64,000 nucleotides of DNA from Streptosporangium saharense (GTDB taxonomy: Bacteria; Actinomycetota; Actinomycetes; Streptosporangiales; Streptosporangiaceae), in the NCBI RefSeq assembly GCF_014203715.1, contig NZ_JACHJP010000005.1:248001-312000 (forward strand), given 5' to 3'. The position numbers were made by a program, and so were the translations under genes. Below are positions 51,784-60,195 of this stretch, piece after piece (position 1 is the stretch's first letter; each line of letters opens with the position of its first letter). The notes below the pieces were generated by a model that made no database searches, was not told the DNA's origin, and worked only from the letters and a program-made list of their open reading frames with translations.

Positions 51784-52979
51784 GAGTAGCTCAGAGGTTC
51801 TTCCAGAACCGGACTTCGGGGTAGGTGGGGGAGGGGTGGTTGAGGAGGGGGGGTGGGGAGGTGGCGTAGGTGCAGGTCGAAGAAGGCTCGCACGTAGGAG
51901 CGGGTGATGGGGATCGCCCTGGCGGCGGGGAGGGTGCCGGGGGGCAGGCCGAGCTGCTCGCTCAGGACCGGGTAGTCGGTGAACGACTCGTGCTGGGAGC
52001 CGGAGACGGTCGCCCAGCGCTTCCAGCCGGTCAGCCGGGGCCAGTTGTCCCGCCAGGAGGTCTCCTCGTCGGGGCTGCCGGGCAGGAACGCCTCCTCGGT
52101 GCCGAACAGCATGAACGGCCTGGCCAGACCGGTCGTGGGGAGCGGGACGATGAACGAGCCGTCCATGACGAGGCCCGCGTCGATCCTGGGGTCGTCGGCC
52201 ATGGCCTTGGCCGCGCTGTTGCCGCCGATGGAGTGGCCCGCCATGCCGATCTTCGAGGCGTCGATCAGCCCGCGCGGGCCCCAGGCGGGGTGGGCGCCGG
52301 TCAGTTTGCCGATGAGGAAGGACACGTCGGCCGAGCGGATCGCCGGGACGAGGCCGGGGGAGTCCTCGATCTCACATGCCTTGCAGGGGACGGTGGTGCC
52401 GTCGGGTAGCGTGGTGGCCACCGCCTCGTATGGATGTCCGACCGTGGCGACCGCGTAGCCCCGGCTGGCCAGTTCCTCACTGAGCGTGGTCAGCGTGGAG
52501 CGCGGCAGTCCGAAGCCGGGTGAGAGGACCACCAGGGGCAGCCCGGAGCGCAACGGCCTCGCTTCGGCCCTGGCGTGCGTCCTGATGCGGCTCAGCAGGT
52601 CGGGCGGGACGCCCTCGGCTTCCTGCCCGGCCAGCAGCAGCGCCGACTCGGCAGGGGTCATGTACCGCGTCCTGACGCTGCTCTGGGAGCGGGCCGGGTA
52701 GCGCAGCGTGACCATCAGCTCGCGCCGCCGCTCCGGCGCCCACGGGTCGGCGCGGGAGAGGTCGACGAGGTGCAGGTCGGTGGCGCCGACGGGGTGGGGG
52801 CCGGTGGGCCTGGGCAGGACGGGCACCGTGAGCCGGGCGGCGGCGTTCGCCGAAACCAACGGGGGTGGCACCGGCGTGGACCGTGCGGGTGAGGGAGGTG
52901 GGGGAGAGGCGTGGGCGGGGGGCGCGGCTATGGCCAGTGCGACGCAGGCGGCCAAACCCCTCACGAGAAGTTTGATCAT
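51771..52979 (-). CDS. Secreted alpha/beta hydrolase (PAF-acetylhydrolase-like), C-terminal frameshift likely
   Basis: A 402-residue exported hydrolase. The signal peptide ends at about residue 25 (AIAAPPAHAS) and is followed by a proline-rich stretch. GLPLVVLSPGFGLPRSTLTTLSEELASRGYAVATV is the oxyanion region, GMAGHSIGGNSAAKAM carries the nucleophile Ser and GSQHESFTDYPVL the catalytic His. The last about 25 residues (TPPPQPPLPHLPRSPVLEEPLSYSPPV) are unlike the family. The alternate frame after a seven-base G run (plus strand, 51847-51853) instead reads LLNHPSPTYPEVRFWKNL and stops at 51791-51793, which looks like the normal end. A single-base indel, real or a sequencing error, is therefore likely. 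Confidence 0.82.
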   Translation of the reverse strand: MIKLLVRGLAACVALAIAAPPAHASPPPPSPARSTPVPPPLVSANAAARLTVPVLPRPTGPHPVGATDLHLVDLSRADPWAPERRRELMVTLRYPARSQSSVRTRYMTPAESALLLAGQEAEGVPPDLLSRIRTHARAEARPLRSGLPLVVLSPGFGLPRSTLTTLSEELASRGYAVATVGHPYEAVATTLPDGTTVPCKACEIEDSPGLVPAIRSADVSFLIGKLTGAHPAWGPRGLIDASKIGMAGHSIGGNSAAKAMADDPRIDAGLVMDGSFIVPLPTTGLARPFMLFGTEEAFLPGSPDEETSWRDNWPRLTGWKRWATVSGSQHESFTDYPVLSEQLGLPPGTLPAARAIPITRSYVRAFFDLHLRHLPTPPPQPPLPHLPRSPVLEEPLSYSPPV

Positions 52980-53128
52980 TAATCGAACCTAGTTCCGCCC
53001 TTTCCGATGGGCGTGTGGCCGCACGCCAAAGGTTGGCGGTCCCGTGTCGTCCCCGGAGCCAAAGCGCCGTCGTCAACTTTGCGTTTACGGCCAAAAGGTT
53101 CTCGGCAATGTGCGTGCATAGTGAAGGC

Positions 53129-54655
53129 ATGGATCTTGATCTGGTAAATCGCGAGGTGGAAGCCCTGGTCAAGGCCGGTGGGCCCGGGCTCGCGGTCGGT
53201 GTCTACGCCGACGGCAGGGCGCTGCTCACCACCGCCCGAGGGCTGGCCTGCGTCGAGTTCGGCGTCCCCGCCGACGCCCACACCCGCTTCGACATCGCCT
53301 CGGTCAGCAAGCAGTTCACCGCCACGTGTCTGCTGCTGCTGGCCAGGGACGGCAGGCTCAGTCTCGACGACGACGTCAGGGAACACGTTCCCGGCCTGGC
53401 GCTGGCCGTACCCGTCACGTTGCGGCAGTGTCTGCGGCACACCGGTGGGCTGCCCGAGTGGTACACGCTGCAGGCGATCACCGGGACGCCGTTCACCGCG
53501 CTCACCGAGGAACGGCTGGTCGAGGAGGTGCGGGGGATCAGGCATCCGGTCTTCCCGCCGGGGACCGACTTCAGCTACTCCAACACCGGCTACGTCCTGG
53601 CCGCCGCCGTGGTCCGCGCGGTGACAGGGCTCTCGCTCGCCGGGTTCGCCCGCGAGCGGATCCTCGGCCCGCTCGGCATGGACGACACCCTGTTCAGGGA
53701 CGACACCTCGCTGGTGCTGCCAAGGTTGGCGTACGGCTACGCCAACGCCGACGGCGAGCCGCGACGGGCCGACACCCTGGAGAGCGCGGTCGGCGACGGT
53801 GGCCTGGTGACCAGCGTGGCGGACCTGGCGCCGTGGTTCGGCTTCCTGGCCGACGGGCGGGTCCTGGGTGACGATCTGCGGCGGGAGCTGCTCGAACCGG
53901 CAGTGCTGGCCGACGGCACCGTCCTGCCGTACGCCCTGGGCGTCTACCACTCGCGGATCGCGGGCAGGGCGGCCTACGGGCACGCGGGAGGCGTCTCCGG
54001 CTACCTGTCGAACCTGCTGTACCTGCCCGAGGCCGGGTTCGGCGTCGCCGTACTGGTCAACCAGACGGCGATCGACCCGATCGCGCTGAGCGAGCGCCTG
54101 GCCAGGATGCTGCTGGGCGAGGCACCCGAGGCGCCCCTCGACCTGGTCGAGACCGTGGATTCGTCCACGGTGCCCACCGGGCACTGGCACGACCCGGAGG
54201 GGGACGCCTTCCTCACGCTCGACGCCGGGGAGAACGGCAGGTTCAGGCTCGGAGAGGGCGCCGAGTTCGCCCCGGCCAAGGACGGCCGCTGGTACGGCCT
54301 TGGCGAGGCGGACGGACTGTGGTTCGAGCGCCGGGAGGACGGGCTGCTGCTGGGCAACAAGTCGGGTGCGCGTCGTCCGATCGCCTACCGGCCGTGTGAG
54401 GCCCCGGGCGACAAGTCGATGCCCGACGGGTCCTACCGCTCCTCGGAGCTCGACGTCCGGGTCACGGTCAGGGACGGCGTGCTGTCCGTGGGGCGTGACC
54501 TGCGGGTTCCCGTCGAACCGGGTCCCGCAGGGACGTGGAAGGCGGGGCCGTTCACGCTGCGGCTTGAGGGCGGGGACCTGCTGGTCAGCGGGGGCGGGCT
54601 GCGTCGGATGCGCTTCACGGGCGACTCCGGCTTCGTGGGAGCCCCGGCTTCGTGA
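53129..54655 (+). CDS. Beta-lactamase-fold serine hydrolase, D-aminopeptidase-like
   Basis: A 508-residue hydrolase without a signal peptide. The catalytic triad motifs are SVSK (Ser58, Lys61), YSN (Tyr150, Asn152) and HAG (285-287). The C-terminal about 150 residues form beta-rich modules (HWHDPEGDAFLTLDAGENGRFRLG ... WKAGPFTLRLEGGDLLVSG), matching the layout of the D-aminopeptidase DAP/DmpB family rather than penicillin-binding proteins. The ATG at 53129 has almost no leader: a -10-like CATAGT ends eight bases upstream, so the mRNA may be leaderless. It lies 230 bases before an oligopeptide transporter operon, which supports a role in using D-residue peptides. Esterase or beta-lactamase activity is an alternative. 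Confidence 0.8.
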   Translation: MDLDLVNREVEALVKAGGPGLAVGVYADGRALLTTARGLACVEFGVPADAHTRFDIASVSKQFTATCLLLLARDGRLSLDDDVREHVPGLALAVPVTLRQCLRHTGGLPEWYTLQAITGTPFTALTEERLVEEVRGIRHPVFPPGTDFSYSNTGYVLAAAVVRAVTGLSLAGFARERILGPLGMDDTLFRDDTSLVLPRLAYGYANADGEPRRADTLESAVGDGGLVTSVADLAPWFGFLADGRVLGDDLRRELLEPAVLADGTVLPYALGVYHSRIAGRAAYGHAGGVSGYLSNLLYLPEAGFGVAVLVNQTAIDPIALSERLARMLLGEAPEAPLDLVETVDSSTVPTGHWHDPEGDAFLTLDAGENGRFRLGEGAEFAPAKDGRWYGLGEADGLWFERREDGLLLGNKSGARRPIAYRPCEAPGDKSMPDGSYRSSELDVRVTVRDGVLSVGRDLRVPVEPGPAGTWKAGPFTLRLEGGDLLVSGGGLRRMRFTGDSGFVGAPAS

Positions 54656-54741
54656 CGGCGGCTGGTTCCGGCGACTCCGGCTTCAAGTAGACCGGGAACT
54701 TCGCCGGGGACTCCGGCTTCACGGGGACGTCGGCTTCGTGG
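54621..54741 (+). repeat. Short degenerate tandem repeat spanning the gene end
   Basis: GCGACTCCGGCTTC occurs at 54621-54634 and 54671-54684, GGACTCCGGCTTC at 54708-54720 and GACGTCGGCTTCGTGG at 54726-54741. The first copy encodes the GDSGF near the C terminus of the serine hydrolase and the rest follow the stop codon, so the repeat crosses the coding boundary. Confidence 0.7.
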
Positions 54742-54885
54742 AGGGGTCCTGAAAGCCGGGGAAGCGGGAGCACGTTGGCCTGCAGCACGAGGGTGGGACC
54801 GAGGGTTTTGGCTGCGGGGTCAGTGAACGAGGGCCGGACGGCTTCTAGCGTCCCACTATCCCGCTCCCCTCCCGAGGTGGTCACC

Positions 54886-56451
54886 ATGAAAACGCCGACC
54901 ATCAGGGCCGCCGTGGTCGCCCTGCTCCTCCTTCCCGTCGCGGCCTGCGCAGGCTCCCCGCAGAAGGGCGGATCCGGCCCAGAGCGCGACACCCTGGTCT
55001 GGGCGTCCTCGGCGGCGCCGAACAGCCTGGACATCGCGCACGGCTTCAACAACGCCTCGACCACCATCCAGCTCGCGGTGCTGGACACCATGGTCACCCT
55101 CGACGCCAAGGGGACGCCCGCCCCGGCCCTGGCCACGTCGTGGACCCAGCCGACGCCGGACAGCTACGAGTTCACCCTCCGCAAGGCCGTGACCTTCACC
55201 GACGGCTCCCCGCTGACCGCCGACGACGCGGCCTACTCGCTGAGCCGCCACCTGGACCCCGCCGTCGCCTCCCAGGCGGCCAGCTACTTCACCACCGTCA
55301 AGAAGGTCGAGGCCGTCGGCACCGACAGGGTCAGGGTCACCCTGACCCGCCCCAACACGGCCTTCCTGTCCGTCGCGGCCATCGCCTGGCAGGTCGTGCC
55401 GCGCAAGCTCGCCGAGGCCCACCCCGGCGACCTGGGCAGCCCCGAGGTCGGCACGATCGGCACCGGCCCCTTCAAGGTCGCGAAGTTCTCCCTCACCTCG
55501 GGGACCGTGCTTGAGCGCAACGAGTCCTACTGGGGGCCGAAGCCCGCGCTGCGCCGGGTCGAGATCAAGGCCATCTCCGACGCCGAGACGCTCAGGATGG
55601 CCGTCAGGTCGGGCGAGGTGGACGCCACAGACGGCCTCAACGCCCGGGACGCCCGCAAGTGGACGGGTCTGTCCGGTGTCACCACGAGCTTCTACCCGGG
55701 CAACAACATCGCCTACCTGGCCCTGGCCGTCGGCAACGGGCCGCTCAAGGACGTCCACGTGCGGCGGGCCATCGCGCACGCCGTGGACCGCGAGGCCCTG
55801 ACCACCCTGATGACCGGGGGACACGGCACCATCGCGCGGACGGTGCTGCCGATGCCGCAGATGACGGCCCTCTACGGCGACAATATGCCGAAATTTCCGG
55901 ACTATTCGTTCGACCTGGCCGCGGCGAAGGCCGAGTTGGCCAAGTCCGCCTACCCGGACGGGTTCACGATGGCCGTGCCGTACGCCTCAGGATCGGACGG
56001 CGCGACCGTCATGCAGGCCGTCGCCGCCGACCTCGCGAAGATCGGCATCAGGCTGACCATGGAGCCGAGCCCCGGCGACAAGTACATGGCCACGCTGATG
56101 GACCACAGAGGACTCGGCGTGCAGTACGTCAACCTGTCCTACGGCACCCCGGAGCCGGTCGAGGTGCTGCCCGACATGATCAGCCGGGCCGCCGCCGAGC
56201 CGCAGGGCTTCAACTTCTCCGGGTACGGCTCCGCCGAGCTGGACGCCAGGCTCGACGCCCTCGCCGGGGCCACCGGGCAGGAGCGCCAGGACCAGGTGAC
56301 GGCCCTGCTGACCGAGATCGGGGAGCAGGTGCCGTACGTCCCGCTGTTCCACATGGACAACGGGATCGCGCTGCGCGACGGGTTCACCGCCACGGGCCTG
56401 AGCGTCTGGAATCCCAACTTCTTCGCCGTCATCCGCCCGGCGGGCAAGTGA
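54886..56451 (+). CDS. Oligopeptide ABC transporter, substrate-binding lipoprotein
   Basis: A 521-residue exported lipoprotein of the SBP_bac_5 (DppA/OppA) family. MKTPTIRAAVVALLLLPVAAC ends in a lipobox. The family signature WTQPTPDSYEFTLRKAVTFTDGSPLTADDAAYSLSR is present, with IAWQVVPRKLAEAHPGDLGSPEVGTIGTGPFKVAKFS and LKDVHVRRAIAHAVDREAL later. It would capture peptides or peptide-like compounds outside the membrane. GAGG precedes the ATG at 54886. It is the first of four overlapping or closely spaced transporter genes. Relatives also bind nickel or oligosaccharides, but the neighbouring deacylase favours peptides. Confidence 0.93.
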   Translation: MKTPTIRAAVVALLLLPVAACAGSPQKGGSGPERDTLVWASSAAPNSLDIAHGFNNASTTIQLAVLDTMVTLDAKGTPAPALATSWTQPTPDSYEFTLRKAVTFTDGSPLTADDAAYSLSRHLDPAVASQAASYFTTVKKVEAVGTDRVRVTLTRPNTAFLSVAAIAWQVVPRKLAEAHPGDLGSPEVGTIGTGPFKVAKFSLTSGTVLERNESYWGPKPALRRVEIKAISDAETLRMAVRSGEVDATDGLNARDARKWTGLSGVTTSFYPGNNIAYLALAVGNGPLKDVHVRRAIAHAVDREALTTLMTGGHGTIARTVLPMPQMTALYGDNMPKFPDYSFDLAAAKAELAKSAYPDGFTMAVPYASGSDGATVMQAVAADLAKIGIRLTMEPSPGDKYMATLMDHRGLGVQYVNLSYGTPEPVEVLPDMISRAAAEPQGFNFSGYGSAELDARLDALAGATGQERQDQVTALLTEIGEQVPYVPLFHMDNGIALRDGFTATGLSVWNPNFFAVIRPAGK

Positions 56452-56452
56452 C

Positions 56453-57409
56453 ATGGCCGTTCTCAGTCTTGTCGCCCGGCGTCTGGCGGCCGCGCTGGTC
56501 CTGCTCGGCGCGCTCTCGGTGATCACGTACGGCCTGCTTGTCGCCTCGCCGGGCGGCCCCGAGCAGGTGCTGCTGGGCACCCGGCCCTCGACGCCGGAGA
56601 CCAGGGCCGCGATCAGGGCCGAGTACCACCTCGACGACCCGTTCCCGCTGCGCTACGCCCACTGGCTCGGCGACGCCGTACACGGCGACTTCGGCGTCTC
56701 CATCTACTCGCGGGAGCCGGTCACCGACGTCATCGCCGACCGGCTGCCGGTCACCGCGGGCCTGGCGGGCTACGCCCTGCTGATCACCTTCGCCGTCGGC
56801 GTCCCGGTCGGCCTGGTGGCCGCGATGGGCCGTGGCGGACTCCTCGACCAGGGCATCACGCTCGGCTCACTGGTCCTGCTGGCCGTACCGCCGTTCGCGA
56901 TGAGCATCCTGCTGCTGTACGGCTTCGCGGTCGCGCTCGGCTGGTTCCCCGTCTTCGGCGCGGGCGACACGTTCATGGAGCGCGTCACCCACCTGACGCT
57001 GCCCGCTGTCGCACTGGCCGCGGCGCAGGCGGCCATGGTCGTACGGCAGATGCGCGCGGCGGCGCTCGACCTGGCCGGGCAGGACTTCCTGACCTTCGCC
57101 AGGGCCAGGGGGCTGCCGCGCACCCGCGTCTGGATCGGCTACGCGCTGCGTAACGCCGCCCTGCCCGTGCTGACCGTCGGCGGCCTGCTGCTCGCGGCGA
57201 ACCTCACCGGCGCCCTCTTCGTCGAGCAGGCCTTCGGGCTGCACGGGCTCGGCGCCCTGCTCATCGCCGCCGTCAGCCAGAAGGACATCCCCGTGGTGCA
57301 GGCGCTCGTCCTGTTCGGCGGCGCGATCGTGGTCGCGGTCAACCTGCTCATCGACCTGGCCTACCTCGTGGTCGATCCCCGGGTACGGCACGGCGCGGTG
57401 GCGCTGTGA
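56453..57409 (+). CDS. ABC transporter permease, DppB type
   Basis: A 318-residue inner membrane permease with six hydrophobic segments. LVARRLAAALVLLGALSVITYGLLVASPGGP is the typical N terminus, and FARARGLPRTRVWIGYALRNAALPVLTVGGL is the EAA loop that contacts the ATPase. VEQAFGLHGLGALLIAAVSQKDIPVVQAL is a common DppB motif. The ATG begins one base after the binding-protein stop codon, so the two are probably coupled. It forms the channel with the next gene product. Confidence 0.94.
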   Translation: MAVLSLVARRLAAALVLLGALSVITYGLLVASPGGPEQVLLGTRPSTPETRAAIRAEYHLDDPFPLRYAHWLGDAVHGDFGVSIYSREPVTDVIADRLPVTAGLAGYALLITFAVGVPVGLVAAMGRGGLLDQGITLGSLVLLAVPPFAMSILLLYGFAVALGWFPVFGAGDTFMERVTHLTLPAVALAAAQAAMVVRQMRAAALDLAGQDFLTFARARGLPRTRVWIGYALRNAALPVLTVGGLLLAANLTGALFVEQAFGLHGLGALLIAAVSQKDIPVVQALVLFGGAIVVAVNLLIDLAYLVVDPRVRHGAVAL

Positions 57410-58200
57410 GGGGCGTGCTGGCCGGGCTGCTCGGCCTGGCGGTCCTCGTCGCGCTGTTCGGCTCCCACCTGGCGCCCCACGACCCGGCGGCGCAGGACCT
57501 GGCGCTCGGCGTGGCCGGTCCGAGCGCGGCCCACTGGCTCGGCACCGACGACCTGGGCAGGGACGTGCTGTCCCGGCTGCTGGCCGGGGCCGGTTCGGCG
57601 CTGCTGTGGCCCGTCCTCGTGGCGGTCGGCACGACCACGCTGAGCACCTCGCTCGGCCTGCTCGCCGGATACCGGCTCGGCTGGATCGACGCGATCATGA
57701 TGCGGACCGTGGACCTGGCCATCGCGATGCCCGGGATGCTCGTGCTGATCGTGCTGGTGGGGGTGCTCGGCGGGGGATACGGCTGGTCCGTGCTGGCCAT
57801 GGCCGTACTGTTCACGCCAGGTGACATCAGGGTGATCCGCAGCCTGACGCTGGCCCAGCGCGAGCTGGCCTACGCGGAGGCGGCCAGGACGCTCGGCCTG
57901 CCTCCCCGGCGGGTCATGTTCCGCCACCTGCTGCCCAACCTCGCCCCCACGGTCGTCTCCAACGCGCTGCTGAGCTTCGTGGCCGCCCTGGTCTCGCTGG
58001 CCGGGCTCTCGTTCCTGGGCATCGGCCTGCCAGCGGGCACCCCCGACTGGGGGCTGATGGTCGAGGAGAACAGGGACCTGCTCGACCTCAACCCATGGGC
58101 CTCCGTCGCCCCGGTCGTCCTGATCACCCTGGTCGCGACCTCGGCCACCCTGCTGGGCGACCGGCTGTTCGACACCCTCTCCAAGGGAGGCGCGCGATGA
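57406..58200 (+). CDS. ABC transporter permease, DppC type
   Basis: A 264-residue inner membrane permease. LGLAVLVALFGSHLAPHDPAAQDLALG, AHWLGTDDLGRDVLSRLLAG and LLAGYRLGWIDAIMMRTVDLAIAMPGMLVLIVLVG are the DppC landmarks. YAEAARTLGLPPRRVMFRHLLPNLAPTVV is the EAA loop and SFLGIGLPAGTPDWGLMVEENRDLL the conserved end. The short cytosolic N terminus of many DppC proteins is missing. The GTG overlaps the upstream stop (GTGA) and the stop overlaps the ATPase ATG (ATGA). Confidence 0.94.
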   Translation: MRGVLAGLLGLAVLVALFGSHLAPHDPAAQDLALGVAGPSAAHWLGTDDLGRDVLSRLLAGAGSALLWPVLVAVGTTTLSTSLGLLAGYRLGWIDAIMMRTVDLAIAMPGMLVLIVLVGVLGGGYGWSVLAMAVLFTPGDIRVIRSLTLAQRELAYAEAARTLGLPPRRVMFRHLLPNLAPTVVSNALLSFVAALVSLAGLSFLGIGLPAGTPDWGLMVEENRDLLDLNPWASVAPVVLITLVATSATLLGDRLFDTLSKGGAR

Positions 58201-59933
58201 CCCTCCTCGACGTCACCGGCCTGACCGTCACCGGCCGTCACCTGGTCGTGGACGGGGTCGATCTGACCGTCTCCGCGGGGGAGACCGTGGGGCTGGTCGG
58301 CGAGTCGGGCAGCGGCAAGTCGCTGACCGCCAGGGCCGTCGCGGGCCTGCTGCCCAAGGGCATGACCGCGACCGGCTCGGTCACCCTGTCCGGCCTGCGA
58401 CTGCTCGGCGCCCGCGAACGCGTGCTGCGCTCGGTGCGCGGCAGCCGGATCGCGCTGCTCATGCAGGACCCCTTCGCCATGCTCAACCCACTGATCACGG
58501 CGGGCGCCCACATCGCCGAGTCGCTGCCCCGCACCGGACCCGTGCGCCGCGACCGGGCCTGGCGCAGGACCGAGGTGGCGCGGCGCCTCGCCGAGGTGGG
58601 CATCGACGACCCCTCGGTCTCCGGCCGCTACCCCTTCCAGCTCTCCGGGGGGATGCGCCAGCGGATCGCGCTCGCCGCCGCCCTGGCCCGCGACCCCGAG
58701 CTGCTCATCGCCGACGAGCCCACGACCGCGCTGGACGCGACGACCCAGCACGAGATCCTCACGCTGCTGCGCGAGGTCCAGCGGGCACGCGGGATGGGGG
58801 TGCTGCTGATCACCCACGACCTGCGGGTGGCCTTCGAGATGTGCGACCGGGTCGCGGTCATGTACGCGGGCCGCATCGTCGAGAGCGGACCCGGCTTCGA
58901 CGTGGCCAAGGTGCCCGCCCACCCCTACACCTCGGGGCTGCTCGCGGCCCTGCCCTCGGCGACCGTGACGCTGCCCAGGCTTGAGGGAATCCCGGGCAGC
59001 GTGCCCTCGGCCGGGGACGTCACCGGGACGTGCGCCTTCGCCGACCGCTGCTCCCAGGTGGACGCGGACTGCGGGCACGCCCGCCCGCCGCTGCGCGAGA
59101 TCACCCCCGGCAGGCACACCGCCTGCCTGTACGAGGTGCGCCCCCGCCCCCGCGTCGAACAGCCCCCCGCCGCGCTCCGCGAGCCCTCACCGGGCGCCCC
59201 CCTGCTCACGATCGACGACCTGAGCAAGCGGTATGGCGAGCACACCGCCCTCGGCGGCGTCTCACTGAGCGTCGGGGAGGGCGAGAGCGTCGGCGTCGTC
59301 GGCGAGTCGGGCTCGGGCAAGACCACGCTGGCCCGGTGCGTCCTCGGCCTGGCCGTCCCGGACGGGGGCCGCATCGAGCTGGCCGGACTCGACCTGACCC
59401 GGCGTGGACGGCGGGGAGACCGGGCGCACCGCCTTGTGCAGTGCGTCTTCCAGGACCCCTCGACCTCCCTCAACCCCTCACTGACCGTTGGCGCCACGCT
59501 CGCCGAAGCCGCCGCCCAGGGAACACGCGAGGGACGACTCTCCGTGCCCGAACTGCTCGACCTCGTGGGCCTGCCCGCCTCCTACGCCGAACGCCGCCCC
59601 AGGGCGCTGTCCGGCGGCGAACGCCAGCGCGTGGCCATCGCCAGGGCCCTCGCCGTACGGCCCGCCCTGCTGATCTGCGACGAACCGGTGGCCTCCCTGG
59701 ACGTCTCGGTCCAGGCACACGTCCTCGAACTGCTCCGCACGGTAGTCCGCGACCTGGGCACCAGCCTGCTGTTCATCACCCACGACCTGGCCGTGGTCAG
59801 ACAGATCACCAACAGAACCGTGGTCCTCCTCAAAGGAAAGATCGTCGAAGAGGGCAAAACCCCCCAGATCCTCGACACCCCATCCCACCCCTACACCCAA
59901 AAACTCCTCGCCTCAGTTCCACCTACCCCCTAA
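58197..59933 (+). CDS. Fused double ATPase of the oligopeptide ABC transporter (DppD-DppF type)
   Basis: A 578-residue protein with two ABC domains in one chain. Domain 1 (about 1-310) has GLVGESGSGKSLTARAVAGLL, LSGGMRQRIALAAALARDPELLIADEPTTALD and the oligopeptide-transporter C-terminal motif (GTCAFADRCSQVDADCGHARPPL), which in relatives carries an iron-sulfur or zinc site. Domain 2 (about 345-578) has VGVVGESGSGKTTLARCVLG, LSGGERQRVAIARALAVRPALLICDEPVASLD and FITHDLAVVRQI. Fusion of DppD and DppF into one protein is common in actinomycetes. The ATG overlaps the permease stop. A small hairpin with a T-run follows. Confidence 0.94.
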   Translation: MTLLDVTGLTVTGRHLVVDGVDLTVSAGETVGLVGESGSGKSLTARAVAGLLPKGMTATGSVTLSGLRLLGARERVLRSVRGSRIALLMQDPFAMLNPLITAGAHIAESLPRTGPVRRDRAWRRTEVARRLAEVGIDDPSVSGRYPFQLSGGMRQRIALAAALARDPELLIADEPTTALDATTQHEILTLLREVQRARGMGVLLITHDLRVAFEMCDRVAVMYAGRIVESGPGFDVAKVPAHPYTSGLLAALPSATVTLPRLEGIPGSVPSAGDVTGTCAFADRCSQVDADCGHARPPLREITPGRHTACLYEVRPRPRVEQPPAALREPSPGAPLLTIDDLSKRYGEHTALGGVSLSVGEGESVGVVGESGSGKTTLARCVLGLAVPDGGRIELAGLDLTRRGRRGDRAHRLVQCVFQDPSTSLNPSLTVGATLAEAAAQGTREGRLSVPELLDLVGLPASYAERRPRALSGGERQRVAIARALAVRPALLICDEPVASLDVSVQAHVLELLRTVVRDLGTSLLFITHDLAVVRQITNRTVVLLKGKIVEEGKTPQILDTPSHPYTQKLLASVPPTP

Positions 59934-59942
59934 GGGGTTTTA
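59925..59942 (+). terminator. Short hairpin terminator after the transporter operon
   Basis: ACCCC (59925-59929) pairs with GGGGT (59934-59938) around CTAA, followed by TTTTAA. The stop codon TAA lies in the loop. It is one of the few sites in the window with a true T-run after the stem. Confidence 0.65.
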
Positions 59943-59956
59943 ACCGGATCGCTCCG

Positions 59957-60137
59957 GCGCCGGGAGTGAGGAGTTTGGCTTGGGCGCGCCGACGCTTGGA
60001 CTGAGGAGCGAAGGAGCGAAGCGGATGAGCGACGAGGGAAAGCGTTGGCCTCAGGCGCCCAAGCCCTGCGGCGCCGCCAGGCGCCGCAAAAGCAAGCACA
60101 GCCCAAGCCCGCGACGCCGCCAGGCGTCGCAAAGCAA
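59957..60137 (+). repeat. Copy D of the hairpin repeat element
   Basis: Outer stem GCTTGGGCGC (59978-59987) with GCGCCCAAGC (60055-60064); inner stem GCCGACGCTT (59988-59997) with AAGCGTTGGC (60040-60049, one G-U pair); bulge CTCAG; loop GGACTGAGGAGCGAAGGAGC. Two second hairpins follow: GCGGCGCC-GCCA-GGCGCCGC (60068-60087) and GCGACGCC-GCCA-GGCGTCGC (60111-60130), each with AAA after it. It fills most of the 262-base spacer before the deacylase gene. Confidence 0.85.
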
Positions 60138-60195
60138 GCGCAGTACATACTTTGGTCGCTTGTGGCCGGAGTCCCCCGAAAGGAAACCTTGCCTC

